A stretch of DNA of 64,000 bases from Streptomyces sp. NBC_00223. Lineage in GTDB: Bacteria > Actinomycetota > Actinomycetes > Streptomycetales > Streptomycetaceae. This document shows, piece after piece, positions 56,142 through 64,000 of the stretch. The stretch is from positions 558,001-622,000 of the forward strand of contig NZ_CP108109.1 in NCBI RefSeq assembly GCF_036199905.1. The letters are read 5' to 3'. Below the pieces are notes generated by a model. It did no database searches, was not told the origin of the DNA, and saw only the letters and a list, made by a program, of their open reading frames with translations. The stretch's first letter is position 1. Each line of letters begins with the position of its first letter. A program made the position numbers and the translations under genes.

Positions 56142-56945
56142 CTAGTCGCGGCTCGTGACCTGTGCTTCTCCATTCCTGACCGGTCCGGCCGCCCCTTCGG
56201 TCGCGTCCTCGCGCGCGTAGGTGCCCGGGGTCGTGCCGAAGGCGCCGCGGAAGACCTGGATGAAGGGGCTCGGCCCGCTGTAGCCGCAGGCGACGGCCGT
56301 CTCCGTGACCGAGGCGCCCGCCGCGAGCAGGGTGAGCGCGTGATGCAGCCGCAGCTGGGTGCGCCACTGCGGGAAGGACATCCCGGTCCGGTCGCGCAGC
56401 AGCCGGCTCAGCGTGCGTTCGGACGCCCCGACCGCCCGGCCGAGTTCGGCGAGCGTCCGGGGTTCGGCGGGGTCCTCGCGCAGCAGCGCCATGACGTCCT
56501 GGAGGCGCGGGTCGTCCGGGAGCGGCAGATGCACCCTGAGCACGTCGACCCGGCGCAGCTGGTCGAGCACGACCCGCTCGATGTTGCGGCGCTGGCCGGC
56601 GGTCAGCCCGGTGTCGTCGGTGAGGGCCGCCACCGCCTCCCGCAGCAGCGGGGTGACGGCGAGCACGGACGGCTGGGCCGACCCCAGCGGGTCGACCGGG
56701 CCGTCGAACTCCAGGGCCCGCATGTCGGTCGCGCCGTACGCCCGGTGGGCGTGCTCGGTCCGCGCGGGCACCCACACCGCCCGGTGCGGCGGAACGATCC
56801 AGTCGCCGGCGGGCGTGGAGATCTGGAGCACCCCGCGCAGCGGATGGATGAACTGGTGGAACGTGTGGTGGTGCCAGGCGATGCGCTCCCGGTGGGCGAG
56901 CAGCACCCGGACGGCGCCCTGGGCACCTTGGCGGGTTGTGGACAT
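56142..56945 (-). CDS. AraC-family regulator with cupin sensor
   Basis: This 267-residue regulator is built as an N-terminal cupin (about 20-85: HHHTFHQFIHPLRGVLQISTPAGDWIVPP, AVWVPARTEHAHRAYG) and a C-terminal double HTH (about 160-250: RTLAELGRAVGASERTLSRLLRDRTGMSFPQWRTQLRLHHALTLL, VTETAVACGYSGPSPFIQVFRGAFGTTPGTY). It is divergent from the fosmidomycin-resistance-like MFS gene 79 bp away and is the likely local regulator of that exporter. Confidence 0.9.
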   Translation of the reverse strand: MSTTRQGAQGAVRVLLAHRERIAWHHHTFHQFIHPLRGVLQISTPAGDWIVPPHRAVWVPARTEHAHRAYGATDMRALEFDGPVDPLGSAQPSVLAVTPLLREAVAALTDDTGLTAGQRRNIERVVLDQLRRVDVLRVHLPLPDDPRLQDVMALLREDPAEPRTLAELGRAVGASERTLSRLLRDRTGMSFPQWRTQLRLHHALTLLAAGASVTETAVACGYSGPSPFIQVFRGAFGTTPGTYAREDATEGAAGPVRNGEAQVTSRD

Positions 56946-57023
56946 GATGAGGCAGACTATCGCTAGCCCGCCGCCCGTGCGGACCGGAATCCTCGAAGCG
57001 CATCAGCAACGAGGAGTCCCACC

Positions 57024-58202
57024 GTGACACAGACGTCCCGTCCCCCCGAAGCACCTGAACGCGCCGCCGTGAGCGGCGGGTCGGCCCTGCGGCGCATGTG
57101 GCTGTGGGCCACCGCGCACGCCGTCGACGACCTGTACCAGGGCCTGGTACCGGCCTGCGTGCCGTACTTCGTGCTCGACCGGCACTACAGCTATCTGGCG
57201 GCCTCCGGTCTGACGATGGCCGCCGCGCTGGGCAGTTCCGTGCCGCAGCCGTTCATCGGCGTCCTGGTCGACCGCCACCGGCTCGCGTGGCTCGCCTCGG
57301 CGGGTGTCGCGACCGCCGGTCTCGGCCTGGGCCTGTCGGGTCTCGCGCACTCCTACGCCCTGGTCTGGACGCTGATCCTGCTCTCGGGTCTCGGCGTGGC
57401 GATGTTCCACCCCGCCGCGGGCAGGGGCGCCCGGGAGACGGCCGGGGAGAGCACCGCGGCCATGAGCGTCTTCGCCGCGGGCGGCAGCGTCGGCTTCTTC
57501 CTCGCGCCCGTCCTGGCCACTCCGGCGCTGGTCGCGCACGGCGTCGGCGCGACCGTCTTCTTCATCCCGCCGGCCCTGCTGATCGCGTTCGTGCTGATCA
57601 GACACCGGCCCGCCGCCGCTCCCGCCCGGGCGAAGGCGGGCACCGGCACCGACCGGTGGGGCCCGTTCATGGTCCTGACCTCCATCGAGGTGGTCCGCTC
57701 GGTCGCCTTCTTCGGCGTCATCACCTTCATCGAGCTGTTCTGGATCAGGCATCTGCACGCCGGCCGGCTGGTCGCCGGTACGGCGCTGGCCGTGTTCCTC
57801 GTCGGCGGGGTGGCCGGCACGCTGCTCGGCGGGCGGATCGCCGACCGGATCGGCCTGGTGCGGACCGTCCAACTGGGCGCGCTGCTGGCCGTACCGATGC
57901 TCGTCGGCCTGCGGGTGACCCCGGGGGCGGTGGCGCCGCTGCTGTTCGCCCTGCTGGCCGGGGTCGCGCTCAACATCCCCTTCGGGGTGCTGGTCAAGCT
58001 GGGGCAGGACTATCTCCCCACCCGGCCCGGCACCGCCGCCGGGGTCACCCTGGGCCTGGCGGTCAGCATCGGCGGTCTGGTCGCGCCCGCCCTGGGCGTC
58101 GCGGCCGAGGCATGGGGCCCGCAGGGGGTGTTCACCCTGCTGTGCGCGCTGCCGCCGGCGGCACTCGCGCTGGGCCACTTCCTGTCCGACCCCGAGGGCT
58201 GA
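57024..58202 (+). CDS. MFS exporter, fosmidomycin-resistance (Fsr)-like
   Basis: This 392-residue transporter has about 12 helices. It starts RRMWLWATAHAVDDLYQGLVPACVPYFVLDRHYSY, the AHxxxDxxxGxxPA-type signature of the Fsr group. GLTMAAALGSSVPQPFIGVLVDR, MFHPAAGRGAR and GGSVGFFLAPVLATP are further blocks of the family. Fsr proteins export small phosphonates or related compounds in a proton-driven way. The actual substrate is unknown. The GTG start is at 57024 after GAGGAGTCCC. It is divergent from an AraC regulator, which probably senses the inducer. Confidence 0.88.
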   Translation: MTQTSRPPEAPERAAVSGGSALRRMWLWATAHAVDDLYQGLVPACVPYFVLDRHYSYLAASGLTMAAALGSSVPQPFIGVLVDRHRLAWLASAGVATAGLGLGLSGLAHSYALVWTLILLSGLGVAMFHPAAGRGARETAGESTAAMSVFAAGGSVGFFLAPVLATPALVAHGVGATVFFIPPALLIAFVLIRHRPAAAPARAKAGTGTDRWGPFMVLTSIEVVRSVAFFGVITFIELFWIRHLHAGRLVAGTALAVFLVGGVAGTLLGGRIADRIGLVRTVQLGALLAVPMLVGLRVTPGAVAPLLFALLAGVALNIPFGVLVKLGQDYLPTRPGTAAGVTLGLAVSIGGLVAPALGVAAEAWGPQGVFTLLCALPPAALALGHFLSDPEG

Positions 58203-58257
58203 CGGCCCGGGGGCCGCGACGGCGGTCCGGGACTCCGGCGATCCCGGGGTCCCGGCG

Positions 58258-59037
58258 TCAGTAGTGGATCGGCCCCAGGACGCCACCGCCGGCCACGACC
58301 GGATCGCCGTTGAGGGCGACGCTCAGGGGGCTGGCGAGGAAGGCGACGACGGAGGCGACCTCCTCCGCGGTGACCATACGGCCGATGGACACCCCGGACT
58401 CCATGACCCGCAGGGCCTCCTCGACGTCCGTGCCCCGCGCCTCGGCCAACTCGGCGAGCACCTGCGGAGTCCGTTCGGTACGGGTCACGCCGGGGTGGAC
58501 GACCGTGACGTTGACCCCCTGCGGGCCGAGTTCGTCCGCGAGGTTCTTGCTCAGCGCGGCCACGGCGACGTTCCGCACCGAGCCCACCACCGAGCCGGTC
58601 TGCCGCGCGGCGAGACCGCTGATGTTGACGATCCGGCCCCAGCCCTGAGCGGTCATCAGCGGCGCGAACGCCCGGGCGGTCCGCAGATAGCCGCGGACCT
58701 TGACATTGATCTGGTCCTCCAGCGCGCTCTCCGGGAAGGCGCCGCGGTTCGCGGGGGCGGCCGCGTTGACCAGGATGTCCACGCCGCCGAACCTCCGTAC
58801 GACCTCCTCGGCCATCGCCGCGACCGACGCGTCGTCCCCGGTGTCCGCCGGTACGCCGATCGCCCGCCCGGCGCCGATCGCCGCGACCTCCTCGGCGGCC
58901 CGGGCGAGTGCCTCCGCGTCGCGGGCGACGAGCGCGACATCGGCGCCCTCGGCGGCCAGCGCCCTGCCGACGGCCAGCCCGATGCCACGGCTCCCGCCGG
59001 TCACGACGGCCCGGCGGCCGATGAGTTGAAGATCCAC
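58258..59037 (-). CDS. short-chain dehydrogenase/reductase (SDR)
   Basis: This 259-residue classical SDR has TGGSRGIG (about 14-21) for NAD(P) binding, VDILVNAAAPANRG for the second conserved block, and GRIVNISGLAARQTGSVVGSVRNVAVAALSKNLADELGPQGVNVT. The catalytic Ser is in NISGLAA. In the expected YxxxK position the sequence reads SVRNVAVAALSKNL, so the Lys is kept but the Tyr is not obvious. This places it with atypical SDRs. GTG start 59037 has GAAGGGACGTACA before it. The gene is convergent with the MFS gene. Confidence 0.78.
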   Translation of the reverse strand: MDLQLIGRRAVVTGGSRGIGLAVGRALAAEGADVALVARDAEALARAAEEVAAIGAGRAIGVPADTGDDASVAAMAEEVVRRFGGVDILVNAAAPANRGAFPESALEDQINVKVRGYLRTARAFAPLMTAQGWGRIVNISGLAARQTGSVVGSVRNVAVAALSKNLADELGPQGVNVTVVHPGVTRTERTPQVLAELAEARGTDVEEALRVMESGVSIGRMVTAEEVASVVAFLASPLSVALNGDPVVAGGGVLGPIHY

Positions 59038-59269
59038 TGTACGTCCCTTCGGTGATCGTTCCCCCTCCTCAATCCCCGGGCCCGCGCGGTTGTTCCCCGC
59101 CCTGACCGCCCGGAACACCCGTGTGCGCCGTTCGAACCGTGGCCGGAAGGAACCGTTCGGGTACGGGCGGGCGCGGGGCGTGGTGGACAACTCGCCCCGC
59201 AGCGGCGTTAATCGAGACAGACGGTCCCTGCGGCCGTCCGAGCGGTGAACCAGCGGGGGGAGCGGTCCG

Positions 59270-59791
59270 ATGAGCGGCTTCGGCAAGGGGACGGAGAAGG
59301 TCGAGGTCCGGGTCAAGTGGGACCCGAGCCCGCTGGGCGCGCCCGCGAGCGATCTCGACATCATCGCGGCGACCTACTACGCGCGCGAACCCGCCGGCCC
59401 GCCCGCGTATCTCGTGCACTTCGACAGCAGGTCGCCGGACGGCACGATCACCCTCAACCGGGACAGCCAGAACGGCCAGGGCTTCGGCTACGACGAGGTG
59501 ATCACCCTCGAACTCGACCGGCTGGGCTCCCAGTACGGCCGGGTCGTGGTAGGCGTCGCCATTCAGCAGCGCGGCGGGCGGATGGTGTTCGGCGACGTGG
59601 CCGGCACCGGTTTCGTGGTCGTGGAGGGCTACACGGAGCTGGCCGGGGGCGACTTCGCGGCCGTCGCCGACTCGACGGCCGCGACCGTGGCGGAGTTCAC
59701 CCGCAACGGGTCGGGCGCGTGGGAGTTCCACCCGTTCCTGCGCGGCTTCGACGCCGACCCGGACACCTTCGCCCGGACGATGGGCGCCTGA
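59270..59791 (+). CDS. TerD-family protein
   Basis: This 173-residue TerD/CABP-type protein shows VRVKWDPSPLGAPASDLDIIAATYY, HFDSRSPDGTITLNRDSQNGQGFGYDEVITLELDRL and the C-terminal strand pair. The paired Asp-rich loops (DLDI and GFGYDE) are the calcium-binding sites of the family. TerD proteins are linked to tellurite and stress responses and cell differentiation in Streptomyces. No other ter genes are nearby, so its partner is unknown. GGGGGAGCGG precedes the ATG. It ends 100 bp from convergent aceB, with a strong hairpin between. Confidence 0.88.
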   Translation: MSGFGKGTEKVEVRVKWDPSPLGAPASDLDIIAATYYAREPAGPPAYLVHFDSRSPDGTITLNRDSQNGQGFGYDEVITLELDRLGSQYGRVVVGVAIQQRGGRMVFGDVAGTGFVVVEGYTELAGGDFAAVADSTAATVAEFTRNGSGAWEFHPFLRGFDADPDTFARTMGA

Positions 59792-59818
59792 CCGGCCGGG
59801 GCCGGTCCCGTACGACCG

Positions 59819-59860
59819 CCGGCCGCAGGGGGCACGCACCTACGTGCCCCCTGCGGCCGG
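59819..59860. terminator. 18-bp perfect hairpin between terD and aceB
   Basis: CCGGCCGCAGGGGGCACG (59819-59836) pairs perfectly with 59843-59860 over a 6-nt loop, midway between the convergent stops at 59791 and 59892. It probably ends both transcripts. Confidence 0.8.
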
Positions 59861-59891
59861 TCACCAGCGCACCCCGGGGCCGGCCCCGCGC

Positions 59892-61478
59892 TCACTCCCC
59901 CACGCGGCGCACCAGATGACAGGCGTAGGCGTCGGTGGTGAAGAAGTCCGGCAACTCCCTGGCGAGGGCGGTGCGTTCGAAGATGCCGCGGGCCTGCGCG
60001 ACCAGGGCGTCCGGCCGCTCCCGGGCCAGCGCGTCGCACTCCTCGTCGAGCAGCGCGACCACGCCGGCCCGGTCGACGGCGCCGTGCCGCAGCCACTGCC
60101 AGATCTGCACCCGGGCGATCTCGGCGGTGGCGGCGTCCTCCATCAGCCCGCCCAGCGCCACGGCCCCCTGACCGCGCAGCCAGGCGTCGAAGTACCGCAG
60201 GGCGACGGCGACATCGGCCCGGACGCCGTCGGGTGTGGGGGCACCGCCGGTCCGCCGTACGGACAGCAGGTCGGCGGCGGTCACGGCCACGTCGTCCCGG
60301 GTGCGGGCGATCTGGTGCGGCCGTTCGCCGAGCACGGCGTCGAAGACGTCATGGCAGACCGGGACGAGGCCGGGGTGGGCCACCCAGGAGCCGTCGAAGC
60401 CGTCGGCGGCCTCGCGTTCCTTGTCGGCCCTGACCTTGGCGAGCGCGGCCTCGTTGGCGGCGGTGTCGTGGCTGGGGACGTGCGCGGCCATGCCGCCGAT
60501 CGCGTGGGCGCCGCGCCGGTGGCAGGTGCGGACGAGCAGTTCGGTGTAGGCGCGCATGAAGGGCGCGGTCATGGTGACCTCGGCCCGGTCGGGCAGGACG
60601 AAGTCCGGGCGGTGGGAGAAGTTCTTGATCAGGCTGAACAGATAGTCCCAGCGGCCCGCGTTGAGCCCGGCGCTGTGCTCGCGCAGCTCGTAGAGGATCT
60701 CCTCCATCTCGAAGGCGGCGGTGATCGTCTCGATCAGCACGGTGGCCCGGACGGTGCCGCGCGGGATGCCCAGCAGGTCCTGGGCGAGCACGAAGACGTC
60801 GTTCCACAGCCGGGCCTCGTAGCGGTTCTCCAGCTTGGGCAGGTAGAAGTACGGGCCGTACCCGGCGTCGATCTGCCGCTGGGCGCAGTGGAAGAAGTAC
60901 AGGCCGAAGTCGACCAGCGAGGCGGGCACCGGGCGGCCGTCGACCTGGAGGTGCCGCTCGGTCAGATGCCAGCCACGGGGGCGTACGAGGACGGTGGCGA
61001 GCCGGTCGCCGAGCCGGTACTCCTTGCCCTCGGGGGTGGTGAAGTCGATCCGGCGCTCGATGGCGTCGAGCAGGCTGAGCTGGCCGCCGATGACGTTCTC
61101 CCAGGTGGGCGAGGTCGCGTCCTCGAAGTCGGCCATCCACACCCGGGCCCCGGAGTTGAGGGCGTTGACCGTCATCCTGCGCTCGGGCGGGCCGGTGATC
61201 TCCACCCGGCGGTCGGTCAGTCCGGGCGCGGGCGGCGCCACCCGCCAGTCGGGGTCGGCGCGCAGCGCGGTGGTGGCGCGTGAGAAGTCCAGCGGGTCGC
61301 CGGAGGCGGTGCGGGCCGCGCGGCGGCCGCGTTCGGCGAGGAGTTCCCGCCGCCGGGCGGCGAAGGCCGCGTCGAGCCGGCCGATGAACTCCAGCGCGGC
61401 GGGGGTCAGGATCTCGTCGAAGCGGTCGCCGGGCGGCCCGGACACCCGGACACGGCTGGTCGTTTCTGTGGAGGACAT
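59892..61478 (-). CDS. aceB: malate synthase A
   Basis: AceB condenses glyoxylate with acetyl-CoA to malate, the second step of the glyoxylate shunt. The 528-residue length identifies the A form. Conserved parts are NSGARVWMADFEDATSPTWENVIGGQLSLLDAI, VRPRGWHLTERHLQVDG, GPYFYLPKLENRYEARLWNDVF, TVLIETITAAFEMEEILYELREHSAGLNAGRWDYLFSLIK and TMTAPFMRAYTELLVRTCHRRGAHAIGGMAAHVPS (catalytic Arg, Asp, Glu region). AGGAGATCCGT precedes the ATG. It lies 47 bp downstream of aceA in the same orientation and is likely co-transcribed. Confidence 0.97.
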   Translation of the reverse strand: MSSTETTSRVRVSGPPGDRFDEILTPAALEFIGRLDAAFAARRRELLAERGRRAARTASGDPLDFSRATTALRADPDWRVAPPAPGLTDRRVEITGPPERRMTVNALNSGARVWMADFEDATSPTWENVIGGQLSLLDAIERRIDFTTPEGKEYRLGDRLATVLVRPRGWHLTERHLQVDGRPVPASLVDFGLYFFHCAQRQIDAGYGPYFYLPKLENRYEARLWNDVFVLAQDLLGIPRGTVRATVLIETITAAFEMEEILYELREHSAGLNAGRWDYLFSLIKNFSHRPDFVLPDRAEVTMTAPFMRAYTELLVRTCHRRGAHAIGGMAAHVPSHDTAANEAALAKVRADKEREAADGFDGSWVAHPGLVPVCHDVFDAVLGERPHQIARTRDDVAVTAADLLSVRRTGGAPTPDGVRADVAVALRYFDAWLRGQGAVALGGLMEDAATAEIARVQIWQWLRHGAVDRAGVVALLDEECDALARERPDALVAQARGIFERTALARELPDFFTTDAYACHLVRRVGE

Positions 61479-61525
61479 ACGGATCTCCTGGGATGTCGGC
61501 TCTCCGGCGCCGGGGGCGCGGCGGT

Positions 61526-62809
<1,284 letters not shown>

Positions 62810-62835
62810 GACCGTCTCCCGGTGTCGGATGCGGG

Positions 62836-62858
62836 CTGTCGGACGGGATGTCCGACAG
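62836..62858 (-). promoter_or_regulatory. inverted repeat upstream of aceA
   Basis: CTGTCGGAC-N5-GTCCGACAG has perfect 9-bp arms and lies 27-49 bp upstream of the aceA start. A related half site, GTGTCGGAT, lies at 62823. Three TGCGA-containing elements (62867, 63091, 63121) are scattered over the 354-bp aceA/ramB spacer and recall RamB-type half sites. No further gene is seen in the spacer. Confidence 0.55.
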
Positions 62859-63163
62859 CGAAGTCTGCGAAGGGGGTTCACGCTGCGGTGGGTGCGCGGC
62901 CCGCCGTGCCGCTCCCGGTGCGTGAGGCGGGGTACGGCCACGGGCTGTCCGGCCGGAGATGCCGGGGTGTCCGACGTCAGGGCGGAAATCGTGCCCGGTC
63001 TCCGGTCCGGCCGCCGGGGCTCCGGCGGGCCGCACGACGACTGTGACAGTGGCACTGAGTGCCAGCAAGTGTGTCCGTCTGCCAACTTCTGCGAGTCTTC
63101 CGGCGACAATTCGCCAAGGTTGCGAAGCTTCCGTTCCGCCCGATCCGGCTTAGGCTGTGCGGC

Positions 63164-64000
63164 GTGAGCGGGACAGCGGGCAGGGCGGGCAGGGCCGTGG
63201 GCTCCGCGGGCCGGGCGGCGGGCGGCGCGGGCCGGGCGGCGGGCGGCGCGGGCCGGGCGGCGGGTAAGGCGACGGGCAAGACGTACGCCGGCGGGCGGCT
63301 GCGCCGGTTGCGCGAGGAACGGCGGCTCAGCCAGGCCGAGTTGGCCCGGATGCTGGCCATCTCGCCCAGCTACCTCAACCAGATGGAACACGACTCGCGG
63401 CCGCTGACCGTGCCCGTACTGCTCCGGCTGACCGAGGTGTTCGGCGTGGACGCGGGCTTCTTCTCCGAGCGCGACACCAGCCGGGTGCTGGCCGATCTGC
63501 GCGAGGCGCTGGCCGACGAGATCGCCGCCGCCCGGGTCTCGCCGTCCGATCTGTCGGACCTCGCCTCCCGGCTGCCCGCCGTCGCGGCCGTCCTGCTGGA
63601 CCTGGGCCGCCGCAATCTGGCGCTGACCGAACAGCTCGCGGAGAGCGACGAGCAGCGCGGCACCGGGCTCCCGGGCGGGCCGCGCTCCCCGCACGAGGAG
63701 ATCCGGGAGTTCTTCTACCGGCGGCAGAACTACCTGCACGACGCCGACACCGCCGCCGAGGAGCTGGCCGCCGGGATCGGGCTCCGCCGCGGCGAGGCGC
63801 TGCGGGCGCTGGCCGTCCGCCTCGACGAGCGGCACGGCGTACGGGTGGCCGCCGACTCCGACCGGCTGCACCACTACGACCCGGCCACCCGGATGCTGCA
63901 CCTGTCCAACCGGCTGAGCCCGGGCCAGCAGGCGTTCCGGATGGCCACCCAGCTCGCCCTGCTCGAATACGGCGACGAGCTGTCCCGGACCGCCTCCCAG
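63164..64000 (+). CDS. RamB/ScfR-type regulator (XRE-family HTH, short-chain acyl-CoA responsive), N-terminal part
   Basis: The visible 279 codons run off the window. After a Gly/Ala/Arg-rich N-terminus (about 1-40) with three AGRAAGG repeats comes an XRE-type HTH (about 45-105: [58 protein letters not shown]). A helical middle follows ([24 protein letters not shown]-like) and then the start of the DUF955/ScfR domain ([53 protein letters not shown]). RamB represses or activates glyoxylate genes in corynebacteria and mycobacteria. Here it is divergent from aceA, which supports the same role. GTG 63164. Confidence 0.9.
   Translation, partial: MSGTAGRAGRAVGSAGRAAGGAGRAAGGAGRAAGKATGKTYAGGRLRRLREERRLSQAELARMLAISPSYLNQMEHDSRPLTVPVLLRLTEVFGVDAGFFSERDTSRVLADLREALADEIAAARVSPSDLSDLASRLPAVAAVLLDLGRRNLALTEQLAESDEQRGTGLPGGPRSPHEEIREFFYRRQNYLHDADTAAEELAAGIGLRRGEALRALAVRLDERHGVRVAADSDRLHHYDPATRMLHLSNRLSPGQQAFRMATQLALLEYGDELSRTASQ
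63206..63268 (+). repeat. 21-bp tandem repeat in the RamB-like N-terminus
   Basis: GCGGGCCGGGCGGCGGGCGG plus one C forms a 21-bp unit at 63206-63226 and 63227-63247, with a partial third copy to 63268. Each unit adds seven residues (AGRAAGG) to the unstructured N-terminus in frame. Similar Ala/Gly/Arg units flank it, so the whole arm grew by slippage. Confidence 0.85.

Noticed and set aside
62810-63163. TamR-like repeat before aceA, as seen at idh
   Set aside because: No CTTGA-N2-TCAAG element is present; the dyad here (CTGTCGGAC/GTCCGACAG) is a different sequence.

Overview
The window is about 72-75% GC (my estimate by eye). It has short translationally coupled operons (ATGA, GTGA and TGATG overlaps), many GTG starts and a typical Streptomycetaceae gene set: F420/LLM oxidoreductase, DUF732-type lipoprotein, TerD, UvrA-like drug-resistance ATPase, AraC and TetR regulators, Nur- and DmdR-type operators, and secreted CBM enzymes. 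It reads as chromosomal DNA of a Streptomyces-like actinomycete. I see no tRNA, rRNA, CRISPR array, transposase or phage gene.

Layout. 1-234: start of a hydrolase-like gene leaving the window. 652-4546: complete phenylacetyl-CoA epoxidase operon paaABCDE with a palindromic operator. 4709-7102: secreted CBM56 beta-helix enzyme (reverse strand) behind a LacI-type operator. 7513-11074: monomeric NADP isocitrate dehydrogenase and a LacI regulator. 11639-15787: LLM oxidoreductase and the proton-translocating transhydrogenase pntAB. 15748-16617: remnants of an ArsR-like regulator and of folE, joined head to head. 16674-22100: a cupin-like protein, then an unusual membrane protein/PP2C/epimerase-like group, then an Ntn-type asparaginase coupled to an M55 aminopeptidase. 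22268-25073: small conflict-type protein, STAS, GNAT, lipoprotein.

25387-35244 is an iron/siderophore region. It holds a signal-less binding protein, an MFS exporter with an iron box, a TetR regulator, an AraC regulator, a Tat-type binding lipoprotein, two FecCD permeases, an ATPase and a 5'-truncated second binding protein, with three iron boxes in all. sodF follows with a nickel (Nur) box. A HAD phosphatase and a three-subunit formate dehydrogenase come next (36184-42245).

An 870-bp gene-poor stretch then carries a 59-bp stray copy of the neighbouring ATP-grasp gene. After it comes a coupled methyltransferase/CDGSH/diiron-oxidase operon (44593-46539). Next is a secreted three-domain protein joining a phosphoesterase, an F5/8C module and a GH46 chitosanase (47055-49328). 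The rest holds an MFS/beta-propeller pair, two AraC/VOC groups around a UvrA-like ATPase, a fosmidomycin-resistance-like MFS, an SDR and TerD. It ends with the glyoxylate shunt aceA-aceB divergent from a RamB/ScfR-type regulator that runs off the end.

Metabolically, the paa operon feeds acetyl-CoA/succinyl-CoA and aceA/aceB recover C4 acids, while Idh and PntAB supply and balance NADPH. Metals set the regulation of the centre (Fe at the siderophore genes, Ni at sodF). The items most worth a second look are the phosphoesterase-chitosanase fusion, the MTase-CDGSH-HDO operon, the membrane/PP2C/epimerase group with a missing catalytic Tyr, and the folE/regulator junction.
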